Assembly (NCBI GenBank): GCA_020249505.1
Contig: JADCFN010000028.1
Span: 186,001 to 250,000, forward strand
DNA from: Roseomonas sp.
GTDB lineage: Bacteria > Pseudomonadota > Alphaproteobacteria > Acetobacterales > Acetobacteraceae
Direction of reading: 5' to 3'
DNA: 64,000 nucleotides
The position numbers and the translations under genes are program-made. Positions 33,551 through 42,773 of the stretch are shown one piece after another (position 1 is the stretch's first letter; each line of letters begins with the position of its first letter). The notes beneath the pieces were generated by a model that was not told the DNA's origin, did no database searches, and saw only the letters and a list, made by a program, of their open reading frames with translations.

Positions 33551-33817
33551 TCAAAGCGGGTAATCGCGCACCGGATCGACGCCAGATTGCGTCAGAAAAT
33601 GGCGAATTGCCACTACCTCATCCTTGGAAAGACTGTGCTGGGTATTGTGGAAGGCATGCGCATGGCTGCCTAGCTTCACAGCCAAGTGGCCGGAGCCGTT
33701 GACGGACACCTCGGCACCCAGTTCCTCAAACACCGATTCCACGGCCTTGGGGTCAATATTGGCGCTGACGGGGTGGGAGAAGATGGCGTGCAATACCTTG
33801 CGATGACGATGGTTCAT
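33551..33817 (-). CDS. Small HicA-like protein downstream of an FNR/FixK box
   Basis: 88 residues. The start at 33817 is preferred to an upstream ATG at 33856 because the latter would place the transcript start inside the coding region. The protein has a compact alpha/beta pattern with KVLHAIFSHPVSANIDPKAV..LGAEVSVNGSGHLAVKLG..HAFHNTQHSLSKDEVVAIRHFL, similar to proteins annotated as HicA-type mRNA interferase folds. There is no HicB partner next to it, so it is not called a toxin-antitoxin module. A perfect TTGAT-N4-ATCAA site lies 64 bases upstream. Confidence 0.65.
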   Translation of the reverse strand: MNHRHRKVLHAIFSHPVSANIDPKAVESVFEELGAEVSVNGSGHLAVKLGSHAHAFHNTQHSLSKDEVVAIRHFLTQSGVDPVRDYPL

Positions 33818-33880
33818 GATGGCCCTGCCTTCCGGATGGGGTTGTGATGCGCCCATCCTGCCGAACCATCACGCCCATGC

Positions 33881-33896
33881 CTTGATCATGATCAAG
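33881..33896 (-). promoter_or_regulatory. Perfect FNR/FixK-type operator
   Basis: The 16-base palindrome CTTGATCATGATCAAG contains TTGAT-CATG-ATCAA, the consensus site of FNR/FixK-type CRP-family regulators in alphaproteobacteria. Its centre is 71 bases upstream of the ATG at 33817; a CAGGAT at 33860-33855 sits where a -10 box would be for a site centred at -41.5. It overlaps the last codons of ndvA. Binding is not shown. Confidence 0.65.
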
Positions 33897-35652
33897 TGCT
33901 GGTGGAACCCGTCAGCTGCGTGCGCACCAGCTCCGCAAAATGCCCACCCTGCGCGACCAATTCCTTGAAGCCGCCGCGTTCGGCGATCTGCCCGCCGGCA
34001 AAGACCAGAATCTCATCCGCATCGCGCACCGTGGAAAGCCGATGCGCGATGATGAAAGTGGTGCGCCCCGCCATCAGCGCCGCCAGCGCCTTTTGCACCC
34101 GTGCTTCCGTGGCGGCATCCAGCGCACTTGTCGCCTCATCCAAAATCAGCACGGGCGGGTCTTTCAGCAGGGCGCGCGCAATGGCCAAGCGCTGGCGTTG
34201 TCCACCGGAAAGGGAGCTGCCGCGTTCGCCGATCATCGTGTCATAGCCATGGGGTTGGCGCTGGATGAAATCATGCGCCTCCGCAAGGCGGCAGGCCTGT
34301 TCCAATTCTTCCTGCGTGGCGTTGGGGCGCCCGACCATGACATTTTCGCGGATGGTACGGTTGAACAGCATACTTTCCTGGAACACCACGCCGATATTGC
34401 GCCGCAGGCTTTCCAGAGACACATCGCGCAGATCATGCCCATCCAGCGTCACGCGCCCTTCCTTCGGGTCCCATAGGCGTTGCAACAGCGCCATGGCGGT
34501 GGATTTGCCCGCGCCCGTTGGCCCCACCAGCGCAATGGTCTTGCCGGGGGCAGCTGAGAAATTCACATGGCTGAAGATCGGCGCCCCGCCAGGATAGGCG
34601 AAGGCCACATCTTCAAACGCCACCTCACCTCTCGCGCGGGGGATATCAATCGCATTTGGCTTTTCCGGCACGGTCGTGCGCGCATCCAGCACGGAAAACA
34701 ATTCTGTCAGTGATGGCATCAGCAGCACGAGCCGAGAGGCAAAACCGACCGCACCTTCAAGCTTGCCGATCAGCATGGTGGCGAAGCCCATGAAGGAGAC
34801 GATCTCCCCCACCGTGGCCTGGCCGCGCAGATGCAGCCAGGTGCCCAGCATGAAGATCATAATGACGCAAATCGTGGAAGCGGCCGAGGTCATGACGGAG
34901 ACCACCGCCCACCAATTCAAGACAGGGAATTGATGCGTGATCACCTGGCGGATGATGTCGCTGAACAGCCGCGCTTCACTGGAAAGCCGCGTGAAGGATT
35001 GCACCACCATGACATTGGAAAGCGCATCCTGTGCGTTACCGGCCAATTGTGTATGGAGCGCTTCCACCTGCCGCTGCGCGTTTTCCGTCCGGCGAATGAC
35101 AAAAGCGGCGAGTGCGCCGAAAATCACCACAAGCCCAATCAGCAGCAGCCCCAAGCGCCAATTCAGAATAAGCGTGAGCGGCAGCAGCACAATGGCGGAA
35201 ATGAAGGTGGTCAGATGTTCACGGAAAAAGGACAGCCAAAGCCCAAAAAGGTTATCGGCACCCACCAGCATGATCTTCATCAGCCGGCCAGATTGCGTAT
35301 CCCCATGGAAGGATAACGGCAGGGACAGTACATGCTGGAAATAATCATGCATGACCTTCAGGCGATTACGATGCGCCATACGGTCCGCAAAAAGGGCGAC
35401 GGTGACATTGGCGCCTATGGCCGAAAGCCCAATGGCTGCCCAGAGAACCAGTAGGGAAAGCGCTTCTGCCCAAACCGCCGATTCCTGCATGCGGTCTGAC
35501 CGCGCGAGCAGGTCAATCACCCGCCCGAACAATACTGGTTCCAGGAATTGCAGCCCGGCAATAGCGAGCGCCGCCAGCGCAAGCCCAATCGCGACCGCGC
35601 GATCCGCCGCCAGCAGCCTGAGCACCCTTCCGTAAAGCCGCAAAAACTCCAT
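33892..35652 (-). CDS. ndvA: Cyclic beta-1,2-glucan ABC exporter (NdvA-like)
   Basis: 586-residue half-transporter: an N-terminal six-span membrane domain and a C-terminal ATPase with Walker A GPTGAGKST, signature LSGGQRQRLA and Walker B VLILDEATSAL. The N-terminus MEFLRLYGRVLRLLAADRAV and length match NdvA, which exports periplasmic glucans; other exporters of this family cannot be excluded. I use the ATG at 35652 because the 38-codon extension upstream does not resemble the family. No ndvB glucan synthase lies within the window. The 3' end overlaps the FNR box. Confidence 0.85.
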   Translation of the reverse strand: MEFLRLYGRVLRLLAADRAVAIGLALAALAIAGLQFLEPVLFGRVIDLLARSDRMQESAVWAEALSLLVLWAAIGLSAIGANVTVALFADRMAHRNRLKVMHDYFQHVLSLPLSFHGDTQSGRLMKIMLVGADNLFGLWLSFFREHLTTFISAIVLLPLTLILNWRLGLLLIGLVVIFGALAAFVIRRTENAQRQVEALHTQLAGNAQDALSNVMVVQSFTRLSSEARLFSDIIRQVITHQFPVLNWWAVVSVMTSAASTICVIMIFMLGTWLHLRGQATVGEIVSFMGFATMLIGKLEGAVGFASRLVLLMPSLTELFSVLDARTTVPEKPNAIDIPRARGEVAFEDVAFAYPGGAPIFSHVNFSAAPGKTIALVGPTGAGKSTAMALLQRLWDPKEGRVTLDGHDLRDVSLESLRRNIGVVFQESMLFNRTIRENVMVGRPNATQEELEQACRLAEAHDFIQRQPHGYDTMIGERGSSLSGGQRQRLAIARALLKDPPVLILDEATSALDAATEARVQKALAALMAGRTTFIIAHRLSTVRDADEILVFAGGQIAERGGFKELVAQGGHFAELVRTQLTGSTST

Positions 35653-35786
35653 TTCGACCGACGCCCCTATGTTGCGCCGATCATAGGGGAGGAATCGCCC
35701 AAACTGAAACCCGGGCCGCAAGGTTGATCTGGCGGGGATGACGGGCCACCTTGCGCGGTAACTCAATAACCGGGAGGCTAAAGTTC

Positions 35787-36773
35787 ATGATCAATCGCCG
35801 CAGCTTGGGCGCCTTGGCCCTTGGCGCTGCCCTGCCCCTGCCCGCCCTGGCGCAGGGGCTGTCCAATCGCCCTATTCGCCTGATCATCCCCTTTACCCCT
35901 GCCGGCACCACGGATTTGGTTGGGCGGCTTACAGCCGAGCGCCTTTCGGCCCGGCTTGGCCAGCAGGTGGTGGTGGATAACCGCCCCGGCGCTTCGGGCA
36001 ATGTCGGCGGTGAATTCGTCGCGCGGTCGGAACCTGATGGCCATACGCTGCTGCTCACCACCATCGGCACCGGGGCGATCAATTTCGCCGTTTTCGGCAG
36101 CCGCATGCCCTTCAAGCCTGAGGATTTGGCTGCGGTTGGCCTGATGTGCCGCGTGCCGAACGTGCTGATGGCGGCCAATCGTATGCCCATCCGCACACTC
36201 GCGGATATGGTGCGGGAAGCGAAAGCCAAGCCCGGTGGGCTGAATTACGGCACGGCGGGCATCGCCACTTCCCCCCATGTGGTGATCGAGCAAATTCGTC
36301 TCGCGCAGGGCATCCAGATCACCCATGTGCCCTTCCGCGGTTCCGCCCCCATGCTGACCGAAATGGTGGCGGAGCGGATCGAACTTGGCATGGATAATAT
36401 CCCATCGGCGCTCGCGTTCATTCGTGATGGGAAAATCCGCGCCATTGGCGTGACGGGCGCTCAGCGCAGCGCCGTGCTGCCGGATGTACCGACGGTAGCC
36501 GAGCAAGGCATGTCAGGTTTTGAGGCGACCGCCTGGTTTGGCGTGCTGGCGCCCGGCGCCACACCGGCCCCGATCATTGCGCGGCTGGGTGCGGAATTGG
36601 ACGCGATTGGCAAGGAAGCGGAATTCCGCGCCCGCATCGCGGCCTTTGGTGCTGAGCCGCCGCGGCTCACGCCTGATGGAGGCTCAAGCCCGGAAAGCTT
36701 CGCCGCCTTCATGCGGGCCGAAGTGACGCGCTGGGCCGATGTGGTGCGCCAAGCCGATATTCGTGTGGAATAA
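35787..36773 (+). CDS. Bug/TctC-family solute-binding protein
   Basis: 328 residues from ATG 35787, preceded by GGGAGG. Signal peptide MINRRSLGALALGAALPLPALAQ. Family blocks: NRPIRLIIPFTPAGTTDLVGRL, QQVVVDNRPGASGNVGGEFV, SEPDGHTLLLTTIGTG and ITHVPFRGSAPMLTEM. It is 12 bases ahead of a very similar TctC gene, so the pair is a tandem duplication. Divergent from ndvA. Ligand unknown. Confidence 0.9.
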   Translation: MINRRSLGALALGAALPLPALAQGLSNRPIRLIIPFTPAGTTDLVGRLTAERLSARLGQQVVVDNRPGASGNVGGEFVARSEPDGHTLLLTTIGTGAINFAVFGSRMPFKPEDLAAVGLMCRVPNVLMAANRMPIRTLADMVREAKAKPGGLNYGTAGIATSPHVVIEQIRLAQGIQITHVPFRGSAPMLTEMVAERIELGMDNIPSALAFIRDGKIRAIGVTGAQRSAVLPDVPTVAEQGMSGFEATAWFGVLAPGATPAPIIARLGAELDAIGKEAEFRARIAAFGAEPPRLTPDGGSSPESFAAFMRAEVTRWADVVRQADIRVE

Positions 36774-36785
36774 GGAGAGCAAAAC

Positions 36786-37793
36786 ATGACCAAGAACAAC
36801 GCCCTGCTGGGACGCCGCATCATCCTGGCCGGCATGGCCGGCGCACTGGCCGCGCCCAGCCTTGCCCGCGCCCAGGCCTTCCCGACACGCCCCTTGCGTC
36901 TGGTGATTCCCTTCCCGCCCGCCGGGACCACCGATATTTCCGGGCGTATCCTGGCGGAACGCTTGGCCGCGCGGCTTGGTCAGCCGGTCATTGTCGAAAA
37001 CCGCGCCGGCGCCACTGGCAATCTGGGCGCTGAAATGGTCGCCCGGTCAGAACCGGATGGCTATACGCTGGTGATGTGCACCATCTCCACCGCGGCGATC
37101 AATTATTCGCTCTGGGGTGCGCGGATGACCTTCAAGCCCGAGGATTTGGCGGCGGTTGGCCTCGCGATCCGGGTGCCGAATGTGGTTTTCGTCCCGGCCA
37201 ATTCGCCCTATCGCAGCGTGAGCGATCTGATCGCCGGTGCGAAGGCCAATCCCGGCAAGCTCAATTACGGCAGCAGCGGTTCGGGTGGTTCGCCGCACAT
37301 GACCATGGAAATGTTCAAGTTGCGCAGTGGCACCGATATCACCCATGTGCCCTTCCGTGGTGCGGGGCCGATGTTGGTGGAAGTGGTGGCAGGTCGCCTC
37401 GAATCCGGGTGCGACAATATGCCAAGCTGCATTGGCCATATTCGCGATGGGCGGCTGCGCGCCTTGGCGGTTTCCAGCAATGTGCGCGCGGCGGCGCTGC
37501 CGGATGTGCCGACGCTGGCCGAGGCCGGCATTCGTGATTTTGAGGCGACCGCCTGGTTCGGCGTGCAAGCGCCAGCCCGCACGCCACGCCCAATCATTGA
37601 AAGGCTGGGCGCCGAGCTTGATGCGATTACGCGCGACCCAGGGTATCTGGCGCGTATTGGGGAGCTTGGCGGTGCGCCGCCCGCCTTGACCCCCGCCGGT
37701 GGCACCAGCCCCGAGGCGTTTGAAGCCTTCATCCGGAGTGAAATAACCAAATGGGCTGAGGTGGTACGGGTTTCTGGCGCCACGGTGGATTGA
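36786..37793 (+). CDS. Bug/TctC-family solute-binding protein, tandem paralogue
   Basis: 335 residues with AAGGAGAG upstream of the ATG and a signal peptide ending near ARAQA. It shares with the preceding gene FPPAGTTDISGRILAERLAARLGQPVIVENRAGATGN and LNYGSSGSGGSPHMTMEMFK, THVPFRGAGPMLVEV and FEATAWFGVQAPARTPRPIIERLGAELDAI. The two probably come from a duplication followed by divergence. It converges on the gamma-glutamyltransferase gene after 42 bases. Confidence 0.9.
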   Translation: MTKNNALLGRRIILAGMAGALAAPSLARAQAFPTRPLRLVIPFPPAGTTDISGRILAERLAARLGQPVIVENRAGATGNLGAEMVARSEPDGYTLVMCTISTAAINYSLWGARMTFKPEDLAAVGLAIRVPNVVFVPANSPYRSVSDLIAGAKANPGKLNYGSSGSGGSPHMTMEMFKLRSGTDITHVPFRGAGPMLVEVVAGRLESGCDNMPSCIGHIRDGRLRALAVSSNVRAAALPDVPTLAEAGIRDFEATAWFGVQAPARTPRPIIERLGAELDAITRDPGYLARIGELGGAPPALTPAGGTSPEAFEAFIRSEITKWAEVVRVSGATVD

Positions 37794-37835
37794 GACTGTC
37801 TCAATGCTTGCCGGCCGGGCGCGACAAGGGGGCCA

Positions 37836-39443
37836 TCACCAAGCCCCCGCCCAGCCATCCCGGCGCGGATCGGATGCCGCCATGCGCACGCCATTATCGA
37901 GCACGCGAATGGCCTCCACACTGCAAGGGCCTTGCAGATCGGGCACAATCTTCACGCGGTGGCCGCGCGCTTCAAGGGCACTGATCACCTCGGCGCCCAT
38001 GCCGCGTTCGATGGTCAGCAAATCCTCCCCGCCATGGGGGTAATTGCTTTCCTGACCGGGTTGGGAGGATGTCCAGCGCGGGGCCTCCAGCGCCTGTTGC
38101 GGGTCCATGCCGAAATCGGCGCAGGCGACCAGGACCTGGGTATTCACCTGCACCTGATTATCAGCACCCGGCGTGCCGAAAATCAGCCAGGGCTTGCCAC
38201 CCTTCATCAGCATGGGCGCATTCATGGTGTGGCGGACGCGCTTGCCGGGCGCCAGAGCATTGGCGTGGCCTTCATCCAAATGCCAATAGCTCATGCGGTT
38301 ATTGAACAGGATGCCGGTTTGCGCGCCCGTCACGCCGGACCCAAAGCTGGAATTGATGGATTGGATGGCGGAAACCGCATTGCCGTCGCGATCCACCACG
38401 CAGAAATAGGTGGTGTCAGTTTCCTGCGCGCCACGCACCGGCAAATGTGCCGAACGATCCGTGATGGTGGCGGCGTGTTCCGCGGCGCGTTCGGCGGAAA
38501 GCAGCTTATCAAGCGGCGGGTTCACCGCGCCCGCATGGGCCTCGCGGTCCAGAAAGACACGCTTCTTCGCTTCTACCATAAGATGAATAAGCGCGGCGCT
38601 GCCCCAGCCAAGCGCGGCGAGATCGAAGCGATCCAGGATGCGCGCCATTTGCGCCATGGCGAAGCCCATGGAATTGGGCGGCGTCTGGCGTAGCTCAAAA
38701 CCGCGATAAGGCACGGCGATGGGCGGCGCGATCAACGTTGTCACGGCGGCCAGATCCGCCGCGCGCACCAAAGCGCCGGCCTTTTCCAGGTCCGCCGCCA
38801 GCATTGCGGCAAGCGTGCCCTGATAGAAATCTGCGGGCCCGGCCGAGGCCAAGCGTTGCAAGGTTGCTGCCAAGGCAGGCTGCACCAGCACATTCCCCAA
38901 AGCGGGCGGCTTGCCTTCCGGCAGAAACAGCGCAGCACTCAGCGCATCGGGCGAAAGCCGCGCACGGTTCTCGCCGGCGAAATGGCGGAGCGCATGGGTC
39001 GCGGCAAAACCATCGCGTGCCGCTTCAATGGCGGGGCCAAATAGCGCGCCCCAAGGTTTGCTGCCTTCAGCGGCATGTAGCGCGGCAATGCCGGCCACCA
39101 TGCCGGGCGTTTGGATGGAAAGCGGCCCATGCACCGGAATGCCGCCCGCCGCGCGGTAATGCGCGATGGTGGCCGCCGCCGGCGCCGCGGCCGTGCCATT
39201 ATAGGTGGTGCTGGCGCCGGTTTTCGCATTCCAGGCATGGTAAAAACCATCGCCACCCAGCCCCGACATATGCGGTTCCACCACACCAAGCGTGAGGGCA
39301 ATCGCCACTGCCGCATCAGCGGCATTACCGCCGGCGCGGAGAATCTCCATCCCCGCTACGGTTGCTACCGGGTGATTCGTGGCCACTGCCCCGCGCCGGC
39401 CCATAATCAAGGGGCGGCGCGCGCGAATGCCCTCATACGCCAT
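37836..39443 (-). CDS. ggt: Gamma-glutamyltransferase
   Basis: 535 residues of the Ntn-hydrolase gamma-glutamyltransferase family, which cleaves gamma-glutamyl amides such as glutathione. The precursor is processed before the catalytic Thr, seen here in QETDTTYFCVVDRDGNAVSAIQSINSSFGSGV. The N-terminal part shows GRRGAVATNHPVAT, AAVAIALTLGVVEPHMSGLGGDGF. No clear signal peptide is present, which differs from exported E. coli Ggt; it may be cytoplasmic or the start may lie elsewhere. It begins 3 bases after the TctC gene on the same strand. Confidence 0.9.
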   Translation of the reverse strand: MAYEGIRARRPLIMGRRGAVATNHPVATVAGMEILRAGGNAADAAVAIALTLGVVEPHMSGLGGDGFYHAWNAKTGASTTYNGTAAAPAAATIAHYRAAGGIPVHGPLSIQTPGMVAGIAALHAAEGSKPWGALFGPAIEAARDGFAATHALRHFAGENRARLSPDALSAALFLPEGKPPALGNVLVQPALAATLQRLASAGPADFYQGTLAAMLAADLEKAGALVRAADLAAVTTLIAPPIAVPYRGFELRQTPPNSMGFAMAQMARILDRFDLAALGWGSAALIHLMVEAKKRVFLDREAHAGAVNPPLDKLLSAERAAEHAATITDRSAHLPVRGAQETDTTYFCVVDRDGNAVSAIQSINSSFGSGVTGAQTGILFNNRMSYWHLDEGHANALAPGKRVRHTMNAPMLMKGGKPWLIFGTPGADNQVQVNTQVLVACADFGMDPQQALEAPRWTSSQPGQESNYPHGGEDLLTIERGMGAEVISALEARGHRVKIVPDLQGPCSVEAIRVLDNGVRMAASDPRRDGWAGAW

Positions 39444-39446
39444 GGC

Positions 39447-40397
39447 TCAGCCCCCGAGATTCATGCGCGAGACAATCGGCGCCCAGCGTGTGACTTCCGC
39501 CTGCACATGCGCTGCCGCGGCGGCGGGCGAAGGATCGGGCCAGGTTTCCACACCTGCCGCGGCCAAGCGCTGCTTCACGGCGGGGTCGGCCACCGCGCGC
39601 AGCGCTGCGTCACGAATGGGGGCCAGCGCTTCTTCCGGCGTACCGGGCTTGGCGAACAGCACCTGCCAAGCGGTGACTTCATAGCCAGGCACACCAACCT
39701 GCGCGAGTGCAGGCAGGCCGGGCACCAGATCGGATGGTGTCGCGGAACTCACCGCGAGGCCCCGCACACGGCCATCGCGCATCAGGGGTGCGAGCATGGT
39801 GGGGCTGTCAATCGTCAGGTTCATCCGCCCCGCGAGCAAATCCTGCACCGCATTGGCGGCCGTGCGATAGGGCACGATGGTAAAGCTGGCGCCGGAAAGT
39901 TGGCGGAACAATTCGCCGGCCAGATGATTGGTCGCCCCCGGATTGGTCGCGCCGTAATTCGCTTCTTCCTTTTTCTGCGTGAGCCACGCCATGAGCGAGG
40001 CAACATCACGCGCCGGCACATCCGGATGCACGGCCAGCACAAAGGGCTGCCTTCCCACCAGAGCAAGCGGGATGAAATCCGTGATCGGATCATGCGGGAA
40101 GTTCGGATAGACCGCGCGCATCACAGGGTGATTATTGGTGCCAATGAAAATCGTATTGCCATCGGCGGGCAGGCGATGAAACGCTGCCGCACCCACGGTG
40201 CTGCCTGCGCCCGCGATATTCTCCGGCACCACCGGGCGGCCAAGCTGGGTTTGCAGCGCATCGGCCAGGATGCGGCCCACCACATCCGTGACACCGCCGA
40301 CGCCCACGGGGATGATCATGCGCAAGGGCCGCGCCTGGGCAAGCGCCGGGGCAGCAAGGCCAAGCGCAGCAGCGGTAAGCAGGGAACGACGCAGCAT
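39447..40397 (-). CDS. Bug/TctC-family solute-binding protein
   Basis: 316 residues from the ATG at 40397 (a start at 40424 is open but not preferred). Signal peptide MLRRSLLTAAALGLAAPALAQA. The TctC pattern is RPLRMIIPVGVGGVTDVVGRI, LGRPVVPENIAGAGSTVGAAAF, ANYGATNPGATNHLAGELF and PGYEVTAWQVLFAKPGTPEEALAPIR. It is followed by gamma-glutamyltransferase after 3 bases; this co-transcription suggests, without proof, that the ligand may be a gamma-glutamyl compound or its product. Confidence 0.9.
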   Translation of the reverse strand: MLRRSLLTAAALGLAAPALAQARPLRMIIPVGVGGVTDVVGRILADALQTQLGRPVVPENIAGAGSTVGAAAFHRLPADGNTIFIGTNNHPVMRAVYPNFPHDPITDFIPLALVGRQPFVLAVHPDVPARDVASLMAWLTQKKEEANYGATNPGATNHLAGELFRQLSGASFTIVPYRTAANAVQDLLAGRMNLTIDSPTMLAPLMRDGRVRGLAVSSATPSDLVPGLPALAQVGVPGYEVTAWQVLFAKPGTPEEALAPIRDAALRAVADPAVKQRLAAAGVETWPDPSPAAAAAHVQAEVTRWAPIVSRMNLGG

Positions 40398-40528
40398 GGG
40401 GGGAACGCCTTTCGGTTTTGCCAAGCCGCAAGCCTAGCCTGCCTTGCGCATTCTGCCAGCCCTGACGCGCCTGCCTTTCCAAGCCCAGCGTTTCGGGCTT
40501 AGCATCTTCTCAAAACGGGGTGCGCGGC

Positions 40529-41218
40529 ATGGCGAGCATTGTTCTGATCCACGGGGCCTATCAGGGTGGCTGGATTTGGCGCTTCGTCGCCGAAAGGCTC
40601 CGCGCTGCGGGCCATGATGTGCATGCGCCAACGTTGGATGGCTGCGCCGAAAGACGCCACCAGATGCGCGCCGGCATTGATACCGAAAGCCATGGCCAGG
40701 AAATCGCTGAGTATCTCCATTTCCATGATCTGCGCGATGCCGTGCTGGTCGGCACTTCGGCGGGCGGCATGGTGATGGCAGCGGCGGCAGAGCGCGCGCG
40801 CGAACGTATAGCCCGGCTGGTATTTGCCGATGCGCTGGCCTTGATGGATGGCGAGAAGATTCGCGACATCGTCACGCGCCCGGCTGCGATCAATACGGAT
40901 ATCGCGCTTGGCCCGAGCCGGGATGACGCGCTGAACAGGCTTTTCCTTGGCATGGAAAAGGGCTTGGCCGAATGGGCGGCGGATCGCATGACGCTGCACC
41001 CAATCAACACCTTCACCCAACCGGTAAAACTGCCAAGCTTCTGGCAGCAATCCTGGAACGCTTCGGTGATCTATTGCCCACAGGCGGCCAACCCCGGTGA
41101 GGCGCATCAACGCCGCTGCGCAGAAAAACTCGGGGCGCGCTGGCATGTGATTGACACGGGCCATTACCCCATGCTGACCACGCCGGATGAGCTTGCGCGC
41201 ATCATCATCTCCGGCTGA
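40529..41218 (+). CDS. Alpha/beta-fold hydrolase (esterase/hydroxynitrile-lyase-like)
   Basis: 229 residues from ATG 40529. The strand MASIVLIHGAYQGGW, the nucleophile Ser77 in GTSAGG and the late WHVIDTGHYPMLTTPDELARII (His) form the usual triad of the small plant-SABP2/hydroxynitrile-lyase-like group. Substrate unknown. Its 3' end overlaps the glpD frame by 32 bases, so the hydrolase may be part of the glycerol-3-phosphate locus, for example releasing polyols or esters; this is only positional. Confidence 0.87.
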   Translation: MASIVLIHGAYQGGWIWRFVAERLRAAGHDVHAPTLDGCAERRHQMRAGIDTESHGQEIAEYLHFHDLRDAVLVGTSAGGMVMAAAAERARERIARLVFADALALMDGEKIRDIVTRPAAINTDIALGPSRDDALNRLFLGMEKGLAEWAADRMTLHPINTFTQPVKLPSFWQQSWNASVIYCPQAANPGEAHQRRCAEKLGARWHVIDTGHYPMLTTPDELARIIISG

Positions 41219-42680
41219 GCCTTATGATCTTGCCGTCATTGGTGGCGGCATCAATGGCGCCGGCATTGCGCGGGATGCGGCGGGGCGCGGGCTTTCCGTG
41301 GTGCTGTTTGAGAAGGGTGATCTCGGCGGCGGCACTTCGGCCAATTCCACCAAGCTGATCCATGGTGGTTTGCGCTATCTGGAACATTACGAATTCCGCC
41401 TGGTGCGTGAAGCGCTGATTGAACGTGAGACCCTGCTCGGCATCGCGCCGCATATCATCTGGCCGCTGCGCTTTGTGCTGCCGCATCATCAGGGCCTCAG
41501 GCCCGCCTGGCTGCTGCGGCTTGGGTTGTTCTTGTATGATCATCTGGGCGGGCGGAAGCTGCTGCCGGCAACCAAGCGGATTGACCTGGCACGTTCTCCG
41601 CTCGGCGTGCCGCTCAGCCCCGGGCATCGCATCGGCTTTGAATATTCCGATTGCTGGGTAGAGGATTCGCGCCTGGTGCTGCTGAACGCCAAGGATGCGG
41701 CGGAACGTGGTGCCGCCATTCATCCGCGCATGGCGGTGACTGCCGCGCGGCGGGAAGGCGCGCTGTGGCACATCACCGCTGAGGGTCGAGATGGGACAGC
41801 CGAATGTCACGCCCGCGCCCTGGTCAATGCCGCCGGCCCTTGGGTTGGTGCTGTGCAAGGGCTTGTCATGGGCAGCAATCAGCCGGCGCGGCTTCGGCTG
41901 GTCAAGGGCAGCCATATCGTGCTGCCGCGGCTTTATGATCATGACCGCGCCTATATTTTCCAGAACGCCGATGGCCGCATCATTTTCGCCATTCCTTATG
42001 AGCGTGATTTCACCCTGATCGGCACCACCGATGAGGATCACCCGAACCCGGAAGAAGCGCCGCAGATTTCGGAAGGTGAAATCACCTATCTTTGCACCGC
42101 CGCGTCCGGCTATTTCCGCACACCGATAAAGCGCGAAGATATTGTCTGGACCTATTCCGGGCTGCGCCCGCTTTATGATGATGGCGCAAGCAAGGCGCAG
42201 GAAGCGACGCGCGATTATGTGCTGAAGCTGGACGCGCCGACAGGTCAGGCGCCGCTGCTGACGATTTTCGGCGGCAAGATCACCACCTATCGCAAACTGG
42301 CCGAGGCCGCCTTGGCCGAACTTCGCCTGAAGCCCGAAAAAGCCGGTTGGACCGCCCGTGCGCCTCTACCGGGCGGGGATTTCGCGCCGGATGGCTTCCC
42401 CGCGCTGCTTGCCGCCTTCCAGCGTGATTTTCCGCTGCTGCCTGAGGTTCTGTGTACCCGGCTACTCCGCGCCTATGGCACCCGCGCCTGGCGGATTTTT
42501 ACCCCTGGCCAGGACCCTGGCCCGGCGATTGGCGCTGATCTGCACGCCGCCGAATTGGCGTATTTGCGGCAGGAGGAATGGGCGGAATCGGCCGAAGATG
42601 TGCTCTGGCGCCGCAGCAAGCTTGGGCTCCGCTTCGATGCGGGGGCGCGGGATAGGCTGGCCCGGCTGATGGGTGGCTAA
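41187..42680 (+). CDS. glpD: Aerobic glycerol-3-phosphate dehydrogenase
   Basis: 497-residue FAD enzyme of the inner membrane, oxidising glycerol-3-phosphate to dihydroxyacetone phosphate and passing electrons to quinone. The dinucleotide fold is YDLAVIGGGINGAGIARDAAGRG with FEKGDLGGGTSANSTKLIHGGLRYLE next; later DYVLKLD..LTIFGGKITTYRKLAE holds the conserved C-terminal FAD contacts. The ATG at 41187 is the only Met available upstream of the fold, so the 32-base overlap with the hydrolase gene seems real. The ugp operon follows 93 bases downstream. Confidence 0.93.
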   Translation: MSLRASSSPAEPYDLAVIGGGINGAGIARDAAGRGLSVVLFEKGDLGGGTSANSTKLIHGGLRYLEHYEFRLVREALIERETLLGIAPHIIWPLRFVLPHHQGLRPAWLLRLGLFLYDHLGGRKLLPATKRIDLARSPLGVPLSPGHRIGFEYSDCWVEDSRLVLLNAKDAAERGAAIHPRMAVTAARREGALWHITAEGRDGTAECHARALVNAAGPWVGAVQGLVMGSNQPARLRLVKGSHIVLPRLYDHDRAYIFQNADGRIIFAIPYERDFTLIGTTDEDHPNPEEAPQISEGEITYLCTAASGYFRTPIKREDIVWTYSGLRPLYDDGASKAQEATRDYVLKLDAPTGQAPLLTIFGGKITTYRKLAEAALAELRLKPEKAGWTARAPLPGGDFAPDGFPALLAAFQRDFPLLPEVLCTRLLRAYGTRAWRIFTPGQDPGPAIGADLHAAELAYLRQEEWAESAEDVLWRRSKLGLRFDAGARDRLARLMGG

Positions 42681-42773
42681 AAAACCCGCAACACAAGCTT
42701 CGCGAAACCGTCTTTTACCTGTAATAAGCGCTCAGTATCGGGCAACGATCGCCAACATTGAGGGAGCGAGAAA

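Noticed and set aside
33551-33817. Toxin-antitoxin module around the HicA-like gene
   Set aside because: No HicB-type reading frame adjoins it; a single HicA-like fold does not make a module.
35653-35766. 38-residue N-terminal extension of NdvA
   Set aside because: It has no ribosome-binding site at its start and does not resemble NdvA; the Met at 35652 begins the conserved sequence.
39111-40502. 463-codon open frame on the plus strand across ggt and the TctC gene
   Set aside because: It lies opposite two well-conserved genes, is Arg/His-rich and has no ribosome-binding site or domain.
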